Under the pieces are notes generated by a model. The model was not told the DNA's origin and searched no databases. It saw only the letters and a program-made list of their open reading frames with translations. The position numbers were made by a program, and so were the translations under genes. A stretch of 15,888 bases of DNA from Myxococcales bacterium (lineage in GTDB: Bacteria; Myxococcota; Polyangia; Fen-1088): NCBI GenBank assembly GCA_003155465.1, contig PMCR01000296.1, positions 1 through 15,888 on the forward strand. The letters run 5' to 3'. Below are positions 1 to 7,035 of this stretch, piece by piece (position 1 is the stretch's first letter; every line of letters starts with the position of its first letter).

Positions 1-25
1 GGGCAACTGCCCCGGGCTACCCGAT

Positions 26-115
26 CTCACGCCCTCGCCCACGCGACCCGCTAGCCGCGAACCGCGGGCCAGCCCTGCGGGCGGCCCGCAATTTCCCGAC
101 AAGCCGTAACTAGTT
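26..115 (+). repeat. Left copy of imperfect inverted repeat bracketing the response regulator
   Basis: Positions 26-60 match the reverse complement of 1747-1781 at 34 of 35 bases; the only mismatch is at position 46. With small gaps the similarity continues through roughly 61-115, where shared landmarks include AATTTCCCG versus AATTACCCG and GCCGTAACTA versus GCCGTAGCTA. The copy reaches the stop codon of the regulator at 110-112. I found it by aligning the sequence by eye. Whether it is a genome-wide dispersed repeat cannot be told from this window. Confidence 0.75.
64..89 (-). terminator. GC-rich hairpin downstream of the response regulator, possible terminator
   Basis: GCGGGCC at 64-70 pairs with GGCCCGC at 83-89. 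Inside it GCCC at 72-75 pairs with GGGC at 79-82 around the loop TGC, with a single bulged A at 71. The structure begins about 20 nt past the stop codon of the minus-strand regulator. There is no T-tract on the minus strand after the stem, so it is a weak intrinsic terminator at best. It also lies inside the left inverted-repeat copy. Confidence 0.4.
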
Positions 116-1483
116 TCCCGATTCTCCGCTCGCCCGCTTCAGCTTGTCCAGCAGGGTGGTACGGCTAAGCCCCAGCAGTTCGGCGGCGCGGGTCTTGTTT
201 CCGCCCGAGGTGCGCATGGCACGGTCGATGAGCGCGGCTTCGATGCGTGCCAAGGTGGCCACCAGGTCGATGGCCTCAGTGGAGGTGCTGTTGGCGGTGG
301 CCGCGGCGAAGTCCGCCGATGGGCTGCGCACCCCCGGGGGCAGGTCGTCGAATCCGATAACGCCGGTGCGATTCAGGATGACCATCCGCTCGATCAGGTT
401 CTCCAGCTCGCGCACGTTGCCCGGCCAACCGTAGAGCTGCAAAGCGAGGAGGGCGGGCTCGGAGAGGGTGATGTTCTTGTGGCTGCGCCGATTGGCCGAT
501 GCCAGAAAGTGGTGAGCCAGCGGCGCCACGTCCTCTGCGCGCTCACGCAGAGCCGGCAAGAGAATGGGCACGACGTTGAGGCGGAAGAAGAGATCGCTGC
601 GGAACTTCCCCTCCTTGACCAGCGTTTCCAGATCCTGGTTCGAGGCGGCCACCACGCGGGTGTTCACCGATCGCGTCTTGGATTCGCCCACCGGGGTGAC
701 CGTCTTGTCCTGCAAGACGCGCAGGAGCTTGACCTGGAGGGATAGGGGCAGCTCGCTGATCTCGTCGAGAAACAGGGTGCCGCCATCGGCCTCCACGAAC
801 TTGCCGGCGCGGGCGTCGGTGGCGCCGGTGAACGCCCCGCGGGCATGCCCGAAGAGCTCGCTTTCCACCAGGCCCTCGGGGATGGCGCCGCAGTTGATGG
901 CCACGAAGGGATTGCCCATACGGGGGGAAAAAGCGTGGATGAGTCGGGACACAACCTCTTTGCCGGTGCCGCTTTCTCCCAGAAGGAGGACGGTTGCGTC
1001 GGTGGGGGCCACCTGACCGACGATCTCGATCACGCCGCGCAGGGCAGCCGAGTCGCCCACCAAGACCGCCTGGGGTTCAGCCAGATCGTTGCTGCGCGTG
1101 GCCGAGGCGCGCGGACTGGGCTTTCCTTGGGCGAGGGCGGCTTCCACCACCACCTTCAAATCCTCCCCGTTGCAGGGCTTGACCAGGAAGTTGAACGCGC
1201 CGAAACGCATGGCCTCGACGCACTCCGAGATGAGCGTGCTGGCGGTAAGGATGATCACCGGCGTGCGCAGCGCGGGTTCCTGAGCTTTGCGCAAGACCGC
1301 GAAGCCGTCAGCACGCGGCATGCGCAAGTCGCTGACCACCAGGTCGAAGCCGCTCCCGTCCAGCGTCTTGATGGCCTCCTGGCCATCGGCCGCCTCGGTC
1401 ACCCTGTGCCCGAGGCGTTCGAGCGCACGTCTGACGACTTGACGAATTTCAGGCTCGTCGTCGACAACTAAGACCCGTGACAC
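110..1483 (-). CDS. Sigma-54-dependent response regulator (NtrC family)
   Basis: Two-component transcription activator of about 457 aa that, when phosphorylated, drives sigma-54 RNA polymerase open-complex formation by ATP hydrolysis. Order: receiver domain (VSRVLVVDDEPE start, phospho-acceptor Asp about 52 in VVSDLRMP, Thr about 80 in ILTAS, Lys about 102 in LVKPC), AAA+ domain with Walker A GESGTGKE about 169-176, the sigma-54 contact loop GAFTGA about 216-221 and Walker B GGTLFLDE about 234-241, then a C-terminal Fis-type helix-turn-helix (NKTRAAELLGLSRTTLLDKL). All key residues are intact. I chose GTG at 1483 because it gives the usual family N-terminus and sits 7 nt after the promoter-like TGATACACT. 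A rival GTG at 1516 has a good Shine-Dalgarno (GGGAGG, 8 nt spacing) and adds 11 residues. No partner kinase is in the window, so its signal is unknown. The gene lies between two inverted-repeat copies. Confidence 0.95.
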   Translation of the reverse strand: MSRVLVVDDEPEIRQVVRRALERLGHRVTEAADGQEAIKTLDGSGFDLVVSDLRMPRADGFAVLRKAQEPALRTPVIILTASTLISECVEAMRFGAFNFLVKPCNGEDLKVVVEAALAQGKPSPRASATRSNDLAEPQAVLVGDSAALRGVIEIVGQVAPTDATVLLLGESGTGKEVVSRLIHAFSPRMGNPFVAINCGAIPEGLVESELFGHARGAFTGATDARAGKFVEADGGTLFLDEISELPLSLQVKLLRVLQDKTVTPVGESKTRSVNTRVVAASNQDLETLVKEGKFRSDLFFRLNVVPILLPALRERAEDVAPLAHHFLASANRRSHKNITLSEPALLALQLYGWPGNVRELENLIERMVILNRTGVIGFDDLPPGVRSPSADFAAATANSTSTEAIDLVATLARIEAALIDRAMRTSGGNKTRAAELLGLSRTTLLDKLKRASGESGN

Positions 1484-1490
1484 AGGGACG

Positions 1491-1499
1491 AGTGTATCA
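1491..1499 (-). promoter_or_regulatory. Extended -10-like box TGATACACT before the response regulator
   Basis: On the minus strand TGATACACT (TG-N-TACACT) ends 7 nt before the GTG at 1483. Transcription starting the usual 6-8 nt downstream would give a leaderless or nearly leaderless message. No convincing -35 box is present. The same TGATAC[A/G]CT string precedes mutL. If this promoter is real it excludes the upstream GTG at 1516 as the start codon. Confidence 0.4.
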
Positions 1500-1665
1500 C
1501 AGACACCGATATGCACTCGCTCGCCCTCCCTCGCTGGAAGACGATGCAAGCCCAGGACCAACGAGTCCGCGAACCAAGACGGTGGGGACGTGGCGCCGAC
1601 GCCGGGAGACCGACGGCGTGTCGGCCTCCAACGCGTCGAGTGGCCGGCGGGTCGGCCAGAAGATC

Positions 1666-1671
1666 TATACT
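1666..1671 (+). promoter_or_regulatory. Isolated -10-like TATACT
   Basis: TATACT is a near-consensus -10 hexamer in otherwise very GC-rich DNA. I see no matching -35 box 16-18 nt upstream and no credible gene directly downstream. It may belong to an unrecognised small RNA, serve mutL about 400 nt away, or be chance. Confidence 0.2.
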
Positions 1672-1696
1672 TTCAACCAGCATCTCGCGGACCGTG

Positions 1697-1781
1697 GATC
1701 AAAGTTAGCTACGGCCGGGTAATTTGGGGCCACTGGGCAGGCCGGCTCGCGGCTAGCGGGGCGCGTGGGCGAGGGCGTGAG
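1697..1781 (-). repeat. Right copy of the imperfect inverted repeat
   Basis: This is the inverted partner of the copy at 26-115. The 35-base core at 1747-1781 differs from 26-60 at one base. The outer part down to about 1697 aligns with gaps. A much shorter direct-orientation echo, CACGCCGTCGCCCACGC at 1921-1937, differs from the core at one base over 17 and could be a third, degenerate fragment. Confidence 0.75.
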
Positions 1782-2064
1782 CGTGTTCGTGTGGGGTACG
1801 CGGGAATCGGACAGCGTGGGGCGAGAGCGTCCGGCTGCCGCGGGGCGCTCACCCTGAAGGGCTTCGGGACAGACAACCCACCCCACCCACCCCTCGCGCT
1901 TCGCGCTCGCCCGTCGCGCACACGCCGTCGCCCACGCAAGCCGCAGCACGCTGGTCGCTACCGCCACCGCCCACGCTCATGCTGGCCGAGCTGCGCTGGC
2001 CGGGAAGAAAATCCGTATGTCGTTTTCTGGCGCGCGACTCCCTGATACGCTGGCTGCAAGAAGC
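1782..2064. other. Gene-poor gap upstream of mutL
   Basis: No protein with recognisable domains is seen on either strand. Together with 1517-1781 it makes about 550 bp without a credible gene. Open frames crossing it are long only because stop codons are rare at this GC content; their translations are Arg/Pro/Gly-rich. It contains the short repeat echo at 1921-1937 and, at its end, the mutL promoter-like sequence. Confidence 0.6.
2023..2051 (+). promoter_or_regulatory. Putative mutL promoter, extended -10 TGATACGCT
   Basis: TTTTCT at 2023-2028 is 17 nt from TACGCT at 2046-2051, which is preceded by TGA to give an extended -10. The start codon at 2065 is only 13 nt beyond the -10, so the leader would be very short. 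It matches the TGATACACT box before the response regulator at 8 of 9 positions. The -35 match is poor. Confidence 0.4.
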
Positions 2065-3882
2065 ATGGAGCCGCACGCGCCCGCGCCCCGCATTCACGTC
2101 CTGCCACCCGAACTGGCGAACCAGATTGCCGCCGGCGAGGTGGTCGAGCGGCCTGCTTCCGTGGTCAAGGAGCTGTGCGAGAACGCGGTCGATGCTGGCG
2201 CCCGCCGCGTCGATGTGGAGATCGAAGCCGGGGGCCGGCGGTTGATTCGGGTGGTGGATGACGGCTCCGGCATGACCGCTGCCGAGGCGCGGCTGGCTCT
2301 GCAGCGCCACGCCACCTCGAAGATCGCGTCTGCCGACGATCTGTGGGGGCTTGCGAGCTTCGGCTTTCGCGGCGAAGCGCTACCCTCTATCGCCGCGGTC
2401 TCGCGCCTCACCTTGCGCACGAAGACGACCGGTGACTTGGCCGGCTTCCGCCTGCTGGTCGAAGCCGGGGTCGAGACGGACGCGGGAGAGATCGGCATGG
2501 CCGAGGGAACCCAGGCGGAGGTGCGCGACCTCTTCTTCAACACGCCCGCGCGCCTCAAGTTCCTGAAGTCCGAGGCCACCGAGGCGGCGAATGTTTCGGA
2601 AGCAGTTCTGCGTCTGGCGCTGGCCCATCCCGAGGTGCACTTCCGTCTGCGCGGCAACGGCCGCGTGGCCCTCGATCTGCCGCCCCACCGAGACATGGCC
2701 GAGCGGGTGCGCGCGGCACTCGCTCGGCGCGGAGCCAAGGTCCTGCACGAGGCCGAGGGAGAAGAGGGTGGGATAAAGGTGCGCGCGTTTCTGGCTTCGC
2801 CCGAGGAGGCCGCGCCGGCGGGGCGCTCGACTTTTCTTTTCGTCGGCCGTCGCTTTGTCCGCGATCGGGCCCTGCTGCATGCGCTGGCGCAGGGCTACGG
2901 CGAGCTACTGGAGAAGGGGCGCTACCCGCTGGCCGCGCTGTTTGTCGACGTTCCTGGCCAGGAACTGGACATCAACGTTCACCCGCAGAAACTTGAGGTG
3001 CGCTTTTCCCGACCGCAGGAGGTCTACGCGGCGGTCCGGCATGTGGTCGGCCGGGCTGTGGCGCGTGCACCGTGGCTGGCGGTGTCGCCCATTCGCGCCT
3101 ACACGCTGCCGCCCGAGCGCGTTGCGCAGGGGGAGAGAGACTCTACGCTTCCGCCTGGGCCGGCACGGGACCGGCAGGAACCCCTTTCGGCCGCGCGCTC
3201 GCCTGGGTTCGGCGGCAAGCAAATCTCGCCGCCCTATCCGACCCTGCTGCGCGACGAGGCGTTGCATGCGGCCGCCAAGCCAGCGTCCGGGGGCTTCTTC
3301 GGCGGACTCGACTACATAGGCCAGCTTCGGCGGACCTATCTCGTGTGCGAGGGTCCGTCGGAGCTGGTGCTGGTGGACCAACACGCGGCGCATGAGCGGA
3401 TCATGTTCGAACGACTGCGGGTGGCGCATCGACAGCGAGCCGTGGTTCGCCAGCGCCTGTTGTTCCCCATCCCCATCGAGTTGGATGAGGTTGCGGCTGC
3501 GGCGGCACGCGAGGGGGCGACGGCAGAAGCGCTGGCAGGACTTGGCTTCGAGGTCGAAGCGTTCGGGCCGAGCACCATGCTCGTGCGCGCGGTGCCCGAT
3601 TTGCTGAAAGATGCGGACCCCAAGCCCTTGCTGCGCGACGTGCTGCACCGGGTGGCCGAGGGGGATTCTCTGCTCCGTGCCGAGGAGAATTTCGAGCAGG
3701 TGTTCGCGACCATGGCGTGCCACGGCGCTCTGCGTGCGGGCGACGTGGTGGCGCGCGAAGCGGCCCTGAGGCTGCTGGTTGAGCTCGATGCGGTGGATCT
3801 ACATTCGCACTGCCCGCACGGTCGCCCCGTGCTCCTTCGCATGTCCATCGCCGAGATCGAACAGCGCCTGGGACGCACGTAG
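2065..3882 (+). CDS. mutL: DNA mismatch repair protein MutL (endonuclease type)
   Basis: MutL couples mismatch recognition by MutS to strand removal. The 605-aa protein has the GHKL ATPase N-terminus (LPPELANQIAAGEVVERPAS, catalytic Glu/Asn in ELCENAVDAGA, DDGSGM, GFRGEAL, LFFNTPARLKFLK) and a C-terminal dimerisation/nuclease domain. The C-terminal motif DQHAAHERIMFE starts near residue 438 and fits DQHA-x2-E-x4-E, the metal-binding signature of nicking MutL proteins. ACHGALRAGD near 551 and CPHGRP near 583 are further nuclease-type motifs. By family knowledge this implies repair without MutH and without methylation-directed strand choice. ATG 2065 is chosen because homologues begin just before the LPPELANQIAAGE block. 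ATG 2017, with GGGAAG 9 nt upstream, would add 16 unlike residues and would lie ahead of the predicted transcript start. First gene of the run mutL-miaA-accA-thyX. Confidence 0.97.
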   Translation: MEPHAPAPRIHVLPPELANQIAAGEVVERPASVVKELCENAVDAGARRVDVEIEAGGRRLIRVVDDGSGMTAAEARLALQRHATSKIASADDLWGLASFGFRGEALPSIAAVSRLTLRTKTTGDLAGFRLLVEAGVETDAGEIGMAEGTQAEVRDLFFNTPARLKFLKSEATEAANVSEAVLRLALAHPEVHFRLRGNGRVALDLPPHRDMAERVRAALARRGAKVLHEAEGEEGGIKVRAFLASPEEAAPAGRSTFLFVGRRFVRDRALLHALAQGYGELLEKGRYPLAALFVDVPGQELDINVHPQKLEVRFSRPQEVYAAVRHVVGRAVARAPWLAVSPIRAYTLPPERVAQGERDSTLPPGPARDRQEPLSAARSPGFGGKQISPPYPTLLRDEALHAAAKPASGGFFGGLDYIGQLRRTYLVCEGPSELVLVDQHAAHERIMFERLRVAHRQRAVVRQRLLFPIPIELDEVAAAAAREGATAEALAGLGFEVEAFGPSTMLVRAVPDLLKDADPKPLLRDVLHRVAEGDSLLRAEENFEQVFATMACHGALRAGDVVAREAALRLLVELDAVDLHSHCPHGRPVLLRMSIAEIEQRLGRT

Positions 3883-3883
3883 A

Positions 3884-4786
3884 ATGGTCATCGCGATCCT
3901 GGGACCAACGGCCTCGGGGAAAAGCGAACTCGGGCTGGGGTTGGCCGAACGCCTCTCTGGCGAGATCGTGTCTTGCGATTCCGTGCAGGTCTATCGCGGT
4001 ATGGACATTGGCACGGGCAAGCCCACGCAGGATGAGCAAACGCGCTGCCGGCACCACCTTCTCGACCTGGTGGATCCAGGCGAGCCTTTCCACGCGGCCG
4101 CCTGGACCGCGCAGGCCCGCGTGGCCATCGATGACATTCACCAGCGTGGCCGCACGCCCATCATTGTGGGCGGCACGGGACTATATTTTCGCGCCTTGCG
4201 GGGAGGGCTTTTCGATGCGCCACCGCCGGATCCTACGATCAGAGCGCGCCATAAGGCCGAGGCGGCCGCGCTGGGCGTCCCGGCCTTGCACCGGCGGCTG
4301 CAGGAGATCGATCCTGAAGCTGCGGCGCCGATCAGGCCCGGCGATCTGGTTCGCACCAGCCGGGCGCTTGAGGTGTACGAGCAGACCGGGATTCCGATTA
4401 GTGAGCTGCGCCGGCGCGCGGCTCGTCCGTCGCTGCCCTGGCGCCTTTCTGTCGTCATCCTCGACTACCCGCTCGACAAGTTGCGCCCGTTCATCCAGAC
4501 ACGGGTCGAGCGCATGATGGAGGCTGGCTTTCTCGCCGAGGTCGAGGCCTTGCGCCTCGCTGGTTTTGGCCACACCCGCGCCCTGGCGGCCCTGGGCTAC
4601 AAGCAACTCGGCCAGCATCTTGACGGCCTGCTGACCTTGGAAGAGGCGGTGGCTCAAACCAAGACCGCCACCTCAGCCTACGCTCGCCGCCAGCGAACCT
4701 GGTTCCGACGCGAGGAAGCCGATCTCCGGCCCTCTGCGCCCCCGGACCCCGACGCCCTCGCCCGCGACCTGTCGCACAGCCTTTGA
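3884..4786 (+). CDS. miaA: tRNA dimethylallyltransferase MiaA
   Basis: Transfers a dimethylallyl group to N6 of A37 in tRNAs reading UNN codons, improving codon pairing. The 300-aa length is typical. P-loop GPTASGKS is at residues 7-14, followed by the substrate motif DSVQVYRGMDIGTGKP at 32-47, HHLLD near 57, GGTGLYFRAL near 96, RALEVYEQTG in the tRNA-binding insert and YARRQRTWFR near the C-terminus. ATG 3884 begins one base after the mutL stop codon, with GGGACG about 9 nt upstream as a plausible ribosome site. The two genes are therefore probably co-transcribed and translationally coupled; mutL-miaA adjacency is a widespread bacterial arrangement. Confidence 0.97.
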   Translation: MVIAILGPTASGKSELGLGLAERLSGEIVSCDSVQVYRGMDIGTGKPTQDEQTRCRHHLLDLVDPGEPFHAAAWTAQARVAIDDIHQRGRTPIIVGGTGLYFRALRGGLFDAPPPDPTIRARHKAEAAALGVPALHRRLQEIDPEAAAPIRPGDLVRTSRALEVYEQTGIPISELRRRAARPSLPWRLSVVILDYPLDKLRPFIQTRVERMMEAGFLAEVEALRLAGFGHTRALAALGYKQLGQHLDGLLTLEEAVAQTKTATSAYARRQRTWFRREEADLRPSAPPDPDALARDLSHSL

Positions 4787-4788
4787 CG

Positions 4789-4821
4789 CTCCCCTCTGTG
4801 GCCTCTCCTCTCCCCTCTGTG
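4789..4821. repeat. Tandem CTCCCCTCTGTG motif downstream of miaA
   Basis: CTCCCCTCTGTG occurs at 4789-4800 and again at 4810-4821, separated by GCCTCTCCT, in the 127-bp gap between miaA and accA. The pyrimidine-rich strand stands out from the flanking coding sequence. No function is evident. Confidence 0.6.
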
Positions 4822-4839
4822 TTCTCAGCCGTGGCGACT

Positions 4840-4869
4840 TTGGCGAACCAGCTTCTCTCTTTTCATAGA
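4840..4869 (+). promoter_or_regulatory. Weak candidate promoter for accA
   Basis: TTGGCG at 4840-4845 is separated by 18 nt from CATAGA at 4864-4869. The match is poor at the -10. It is listed because the 127-bp gap before accA is the only large break inside the mutL-thyX run, so an internal promoter here is reasonable. Confidence 0.25.
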
Positions 4870-4913
4870 TGTCTTGCCAGCGTCCAGAATCCGAAAGAGG
4901 ATGGAATACGCAC

Positions 4914-5909
4914 ATGCCGCACAGAAAAGAAAAGACCAGGGAGGCTCCGGTACTCGACTTCGAGCGACCGGTTGTCGAGCTGGAACGCAGACTCGAAGAA
5001 CTCAAGCAGCGCACTCGCCTGTCGGGAGAGATACGGCGCGAGATCGAGAACCTGGAGACGCGAGCGCGTGAGTTGCAGCAGCAGATCTTCTCCAACCTGA
5101 CGCCCTGGCAGAAGGTGCTGCTCGCGCGGCACCCGGCCCGGCCCTACACGCTCGACTATGTCAGCCGGCTTTTCACCGATTTCACTGAGCTGCACGGAGA
5201 TCGCCGCTTTGCTGACGACGCCGCCATGATCGGTGGCATCGGCTTCTTTGAAGGCGTGCCCATCTTGTGCCTGGGCCAGCAGAAGGGGCGCACGATCAAG
5301 GAGAAGCTGGCACGCAACGTGGGCATGGCCAAGCCCGAGGGATATCGCAAGGCCATGCGCCTGATGGACCTGGCCGCGCGGTTTGGCAAGCCCATCATTT
5401 GTCTGCTCGACACGCCCGGCGCGTTTCCTGGCATCGACGCTGAGGAGCGCGGGCAGGCCGAGGCGGTGGCCAAGAACCTGGAAATCATGGCTGGGCTGCC
5501 GGTGCCCATCATCGCCGTGGTCATTGGCGAAGGCGGCTCGGGCGGGGCGCTGGCCATCGGGGTGGCAGACCGCATCCTGATGCTGGAATACTCTGTCTAC
5601 TCGGTGATAACGCCGGAGGGTTGTGCCTCGATTCTTTTCCGCAGCGACGCACGCAAAGCCGAGGCCGCCGAGGCCATGAAGATGACTGCTCCCGATTTGG
5701 CTCGCCTGGGCATTATTGACGAGATCGTGCCGGAGGCGCCAGGGGGCGCTCACCGCAATTTCGACCTCACCGCGCGCAACCTGGCTGCGGCCTTGCGCCG
5801 CCATCTGGCCGATCTGCTGCCGCTTCCGCCCAGCCTGCTCAAGGATCTCCGCTATCAGAAATACCGACGCATGGGAGCCTTCGTCGAGGCGGGCGGTCTG
5901 GCCTCGTGA
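4914..5909 (+). CDS. accA: Acetyl-CoA carboxylase carboxyltransferase subunit alpha
   Basis: Alpha subunit of the carboxyltransferase that, with AccD, moves CO2 from carboxybiotin to acetyl-CoA to make malonyl-CoA, the first step of fatty-acid synthesis. The 331-aa protein starts with a charged predicted helix/coiled coil (about residues 15-60), typical of AccA, followed by the crotonase-like core: FTELHGDRRFADDAAMIGG, QQKGRTIKEK, NVGMAKPEGYRKAMRLM, DTPGAFPGI, the Gly-rich acyl-CoA/biotin loop GEGGSGGALAIG from about 205, and YSVITPEGCASILFR. ATG 4914 is chosen over the in-frame ATG at 4869 because it has GGA 8 nt upstream and gives the usual AccA N-terminus. Its stop overlaps or nearly abuts thyX, so the two are likely co-transcribed. 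No accD is in the window. Confidence 0.97.
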   Translation: MPHRKEKTREAPVLDFERPVVELERRLEELKQRTRLSGEIRREIENLETRARELQQQIFSNLTPWQKVLLARHPARPYTLDYVSRLFTDFTELHGDRRFADDAAMIGGIGFFEGVPILCLGQQKGRTIKEKLARNVGMAKPEGYRKAMRLMDLAARFGKPIICLLDTPGAFPGIDAEERGQAEAVAKNLEIMAGLPVPIIAVVIGEGGSGGALAIGVADRILMLEYSVYSVITPEGCASILFRSDARKAEAAEAMKMTAPDLARLGIIDEIVPEAPGGAHRNFDLTARNLAAALRRHLADLLPLPPSLLKDLRYQKYRRMGAFVEAGGLAS

Positions 5910-5920
5910 CCATCGTCGGC

Positions 5921-5927
5921 AAGGAGG
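5921..5927 (+). promoter_or_regulatory. Ribosome binding site deciding the thyX start
   Basis: AAGGAGG at 5921-5927 is the best Shine-Dalgarno in the window. It lies 8 nt before GTG 5936, is too close to ATG 5930 (2 nt), and lies downstream of GTG 5906. It therefore argues that translation starts at 5936. Confidence 0.65.
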
Positions 5928-5935
5928 GAATGGTT

Positions 5936-6949
5936 GTGGCGGACTCGCCCCTACAGAACCAGACCAAGCGAACGGTCAGCCCGGGCGCTGAGGAGATCCT
6001 GGGCCTCTACTTCCCGGTGCTCGACCATGGTTTTGTCGCTTTGGTCGACTACATGGGCACCGACGAGGATATCGAGCGGGCCGCGCGGGTCAGCTACGGC
6101 TTCGGCACGCGCAAGCGCAGCCAGACGCGCGGGCTGCTTCGCTATCTGCGCCGACACGGGCACACGACGCCCAGTGAGATGGTGGAGCTGAAGTTCCACT
6201 GCTGCATGCCCATCTTCGTGGCTCGCCAGTGGATTCGACATCGCACCGCCAACGTCAACGAGATGTCGGGGCGCTACAGCCTCATGCCCATGCTGTTCTA
6301 CACGCCGCCTGACGAGCAACTGCAGGTGCAGAGCGCGCAGAACCACCAGGGGCGGGCGGGCCAGACGCTTCCGGCCGGGCTGCGCAACGAAGTCAAGCAA
6401 CGATGGCAGGAGGGCCGGGCCGGCGCCATGGGGACCTACGAGTGGCTGACCAGTCACGAAGTGGCGCGCGAGTTGGCGCGCATCGACCTGCCGCTCTCGA
6501 CCTACACCCAGTGGTACTGGAAGATCGATCTGCACAACTTGCTGCACTTTCTGACCCTGCGGGTGGACCCGCACGCGCAGTGGGAAATCCAACGGTACGG
6601 CCACGTGATGGCGGGCATGCTCAAGCGCGTGGCGCCGCTGTCCTATGAAGCGTGGATCGACTACGACGTCTGTGGGGCCCGGCTTTCGCGCATGGAGCTG
6701 GATGGCCTGCGGGAACTTCTGCGCGTCAGCGAGGACGGCATCGAAGGGCAGGGGAGACGCCTTGGGCGCGAGGCGCTGGGTTCGCTCGGCCTGAGCAGCC
6801 GCGAGGTGGACGAGTTTCTCTCGACCCTGGGCCAAAGCGAGGTTCCTGATTTCGAACTCGACCCCGGAAGCGCGCGCCCAGCCAGCGACTTTGCCGATCG
6901 CTTCGCCGCGGCGGCGCCGCGCGGTGAGCGCGAGCCCGGCCAGGAGTAG
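5936..6949 (+). CDS. thyX: Flavin-dependent thymidylate synthase ThyX
   Basis: Makes dTMP from dUMP using FAD, NADPH and methylene-tetrahydrofolate, replacing classical ThyA. The ThyX signature RHRTANVNEMSGRY is at about residues 101-114 and fits RHRxxSxNExSxRY except Ala for the first Ser, a variant I recall from other ThyX proteins. Other family blocks are VSYGFGTRKRS, LLRYLRRHGHTTPSEMVEL, LPLSTYTQWYWKIDLHNLLHFL and HAQWEIQRYG. The predicted protein is about 337 aa, longer than the common 220-300. The core ends near residue 243 and is followed by about 95 residues of Arg/Glu/Ala-rich tail of unknown role. GTG 5936 is chosen on the ribosome site; GTG 5906 would overlap the accA stop in a GTGA arrangement and ATG 5930 is also in frame. 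Last gene of the plus-strand run. Confidence 0.96.
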   Translation: MADSPLQNQTKRTVSPGAEEILGLYFPVLDHGFVALVDYMGTDEDIERAARVSYGFGTRKRSQTRGLLRYLRRHGHTTPSEMVELKFHCCMPIFVARQWIRHRTANVNEMSGRYSLMPMLFYTPPDEQLQVQSAQNHQGRAGQTLPAGLRNEVKQRWQEGRAGAMGTYEWLTSHEVARELARIDLPLSTYTQWYWKIDLHNLLHFLTLRVDPHAQWEIQRYGHVMAGMLKRVAPLSYEAWIDYDVCGARLSRMELDGLRELLRVSEDGIEGQGRRLGREALGSLGLSSREVDEFLSTLGQSEVPDFELDPGSARPASDFADRFAAAAPRGEREPGQE

Positions 6950-6964
6950 CCCGCACAGATCAAG

Positions 6965-7001
6965 AAAGCCGCTCTTCCCTTTCAGCAGGAAGAGCGGCTT
7001 T
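6965..7001. terminator. Strong bidirectional-type hairpin between thyX and the vWA lipoprotein gene
   Basis: AAAGCCGCTCTTCC at 6965-6978 and GGAAGAGCGGCTTT at 6988-7001 form a perfect 14-bp stem with a 9-nt loop. It lies between two convergent genes that end at 6949 and 7036. The A and T runs at the stem ends give short T-rich tails in both directions, so it probably terminates both transcripts. Confidence 0.88.
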
Positions 7002-7035
7002 CGTAGAGACGGCTATGTGTCGCAGCAGCCTGTCG

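Noticed and set aside
1590..2045. Long plus-strand open frame between the response regulator and mutL
   Set aside because: Arg/Pro/Gly-rich translation without domains, no ribosome site, and it runs through the inverted repeat; it is open only because of high GC.
2017..2064. Upstream ATG of mutL
   Set aside because: Adds 16 residues not typical of MutL and lies upstream of the promoter-like TGATACGCT.
5930..5932. ATG as the thyX start
   Set aside because: The AAGGAGG ribosome site ends only 2 nt upstream; GTG 5936 has proper spacing.
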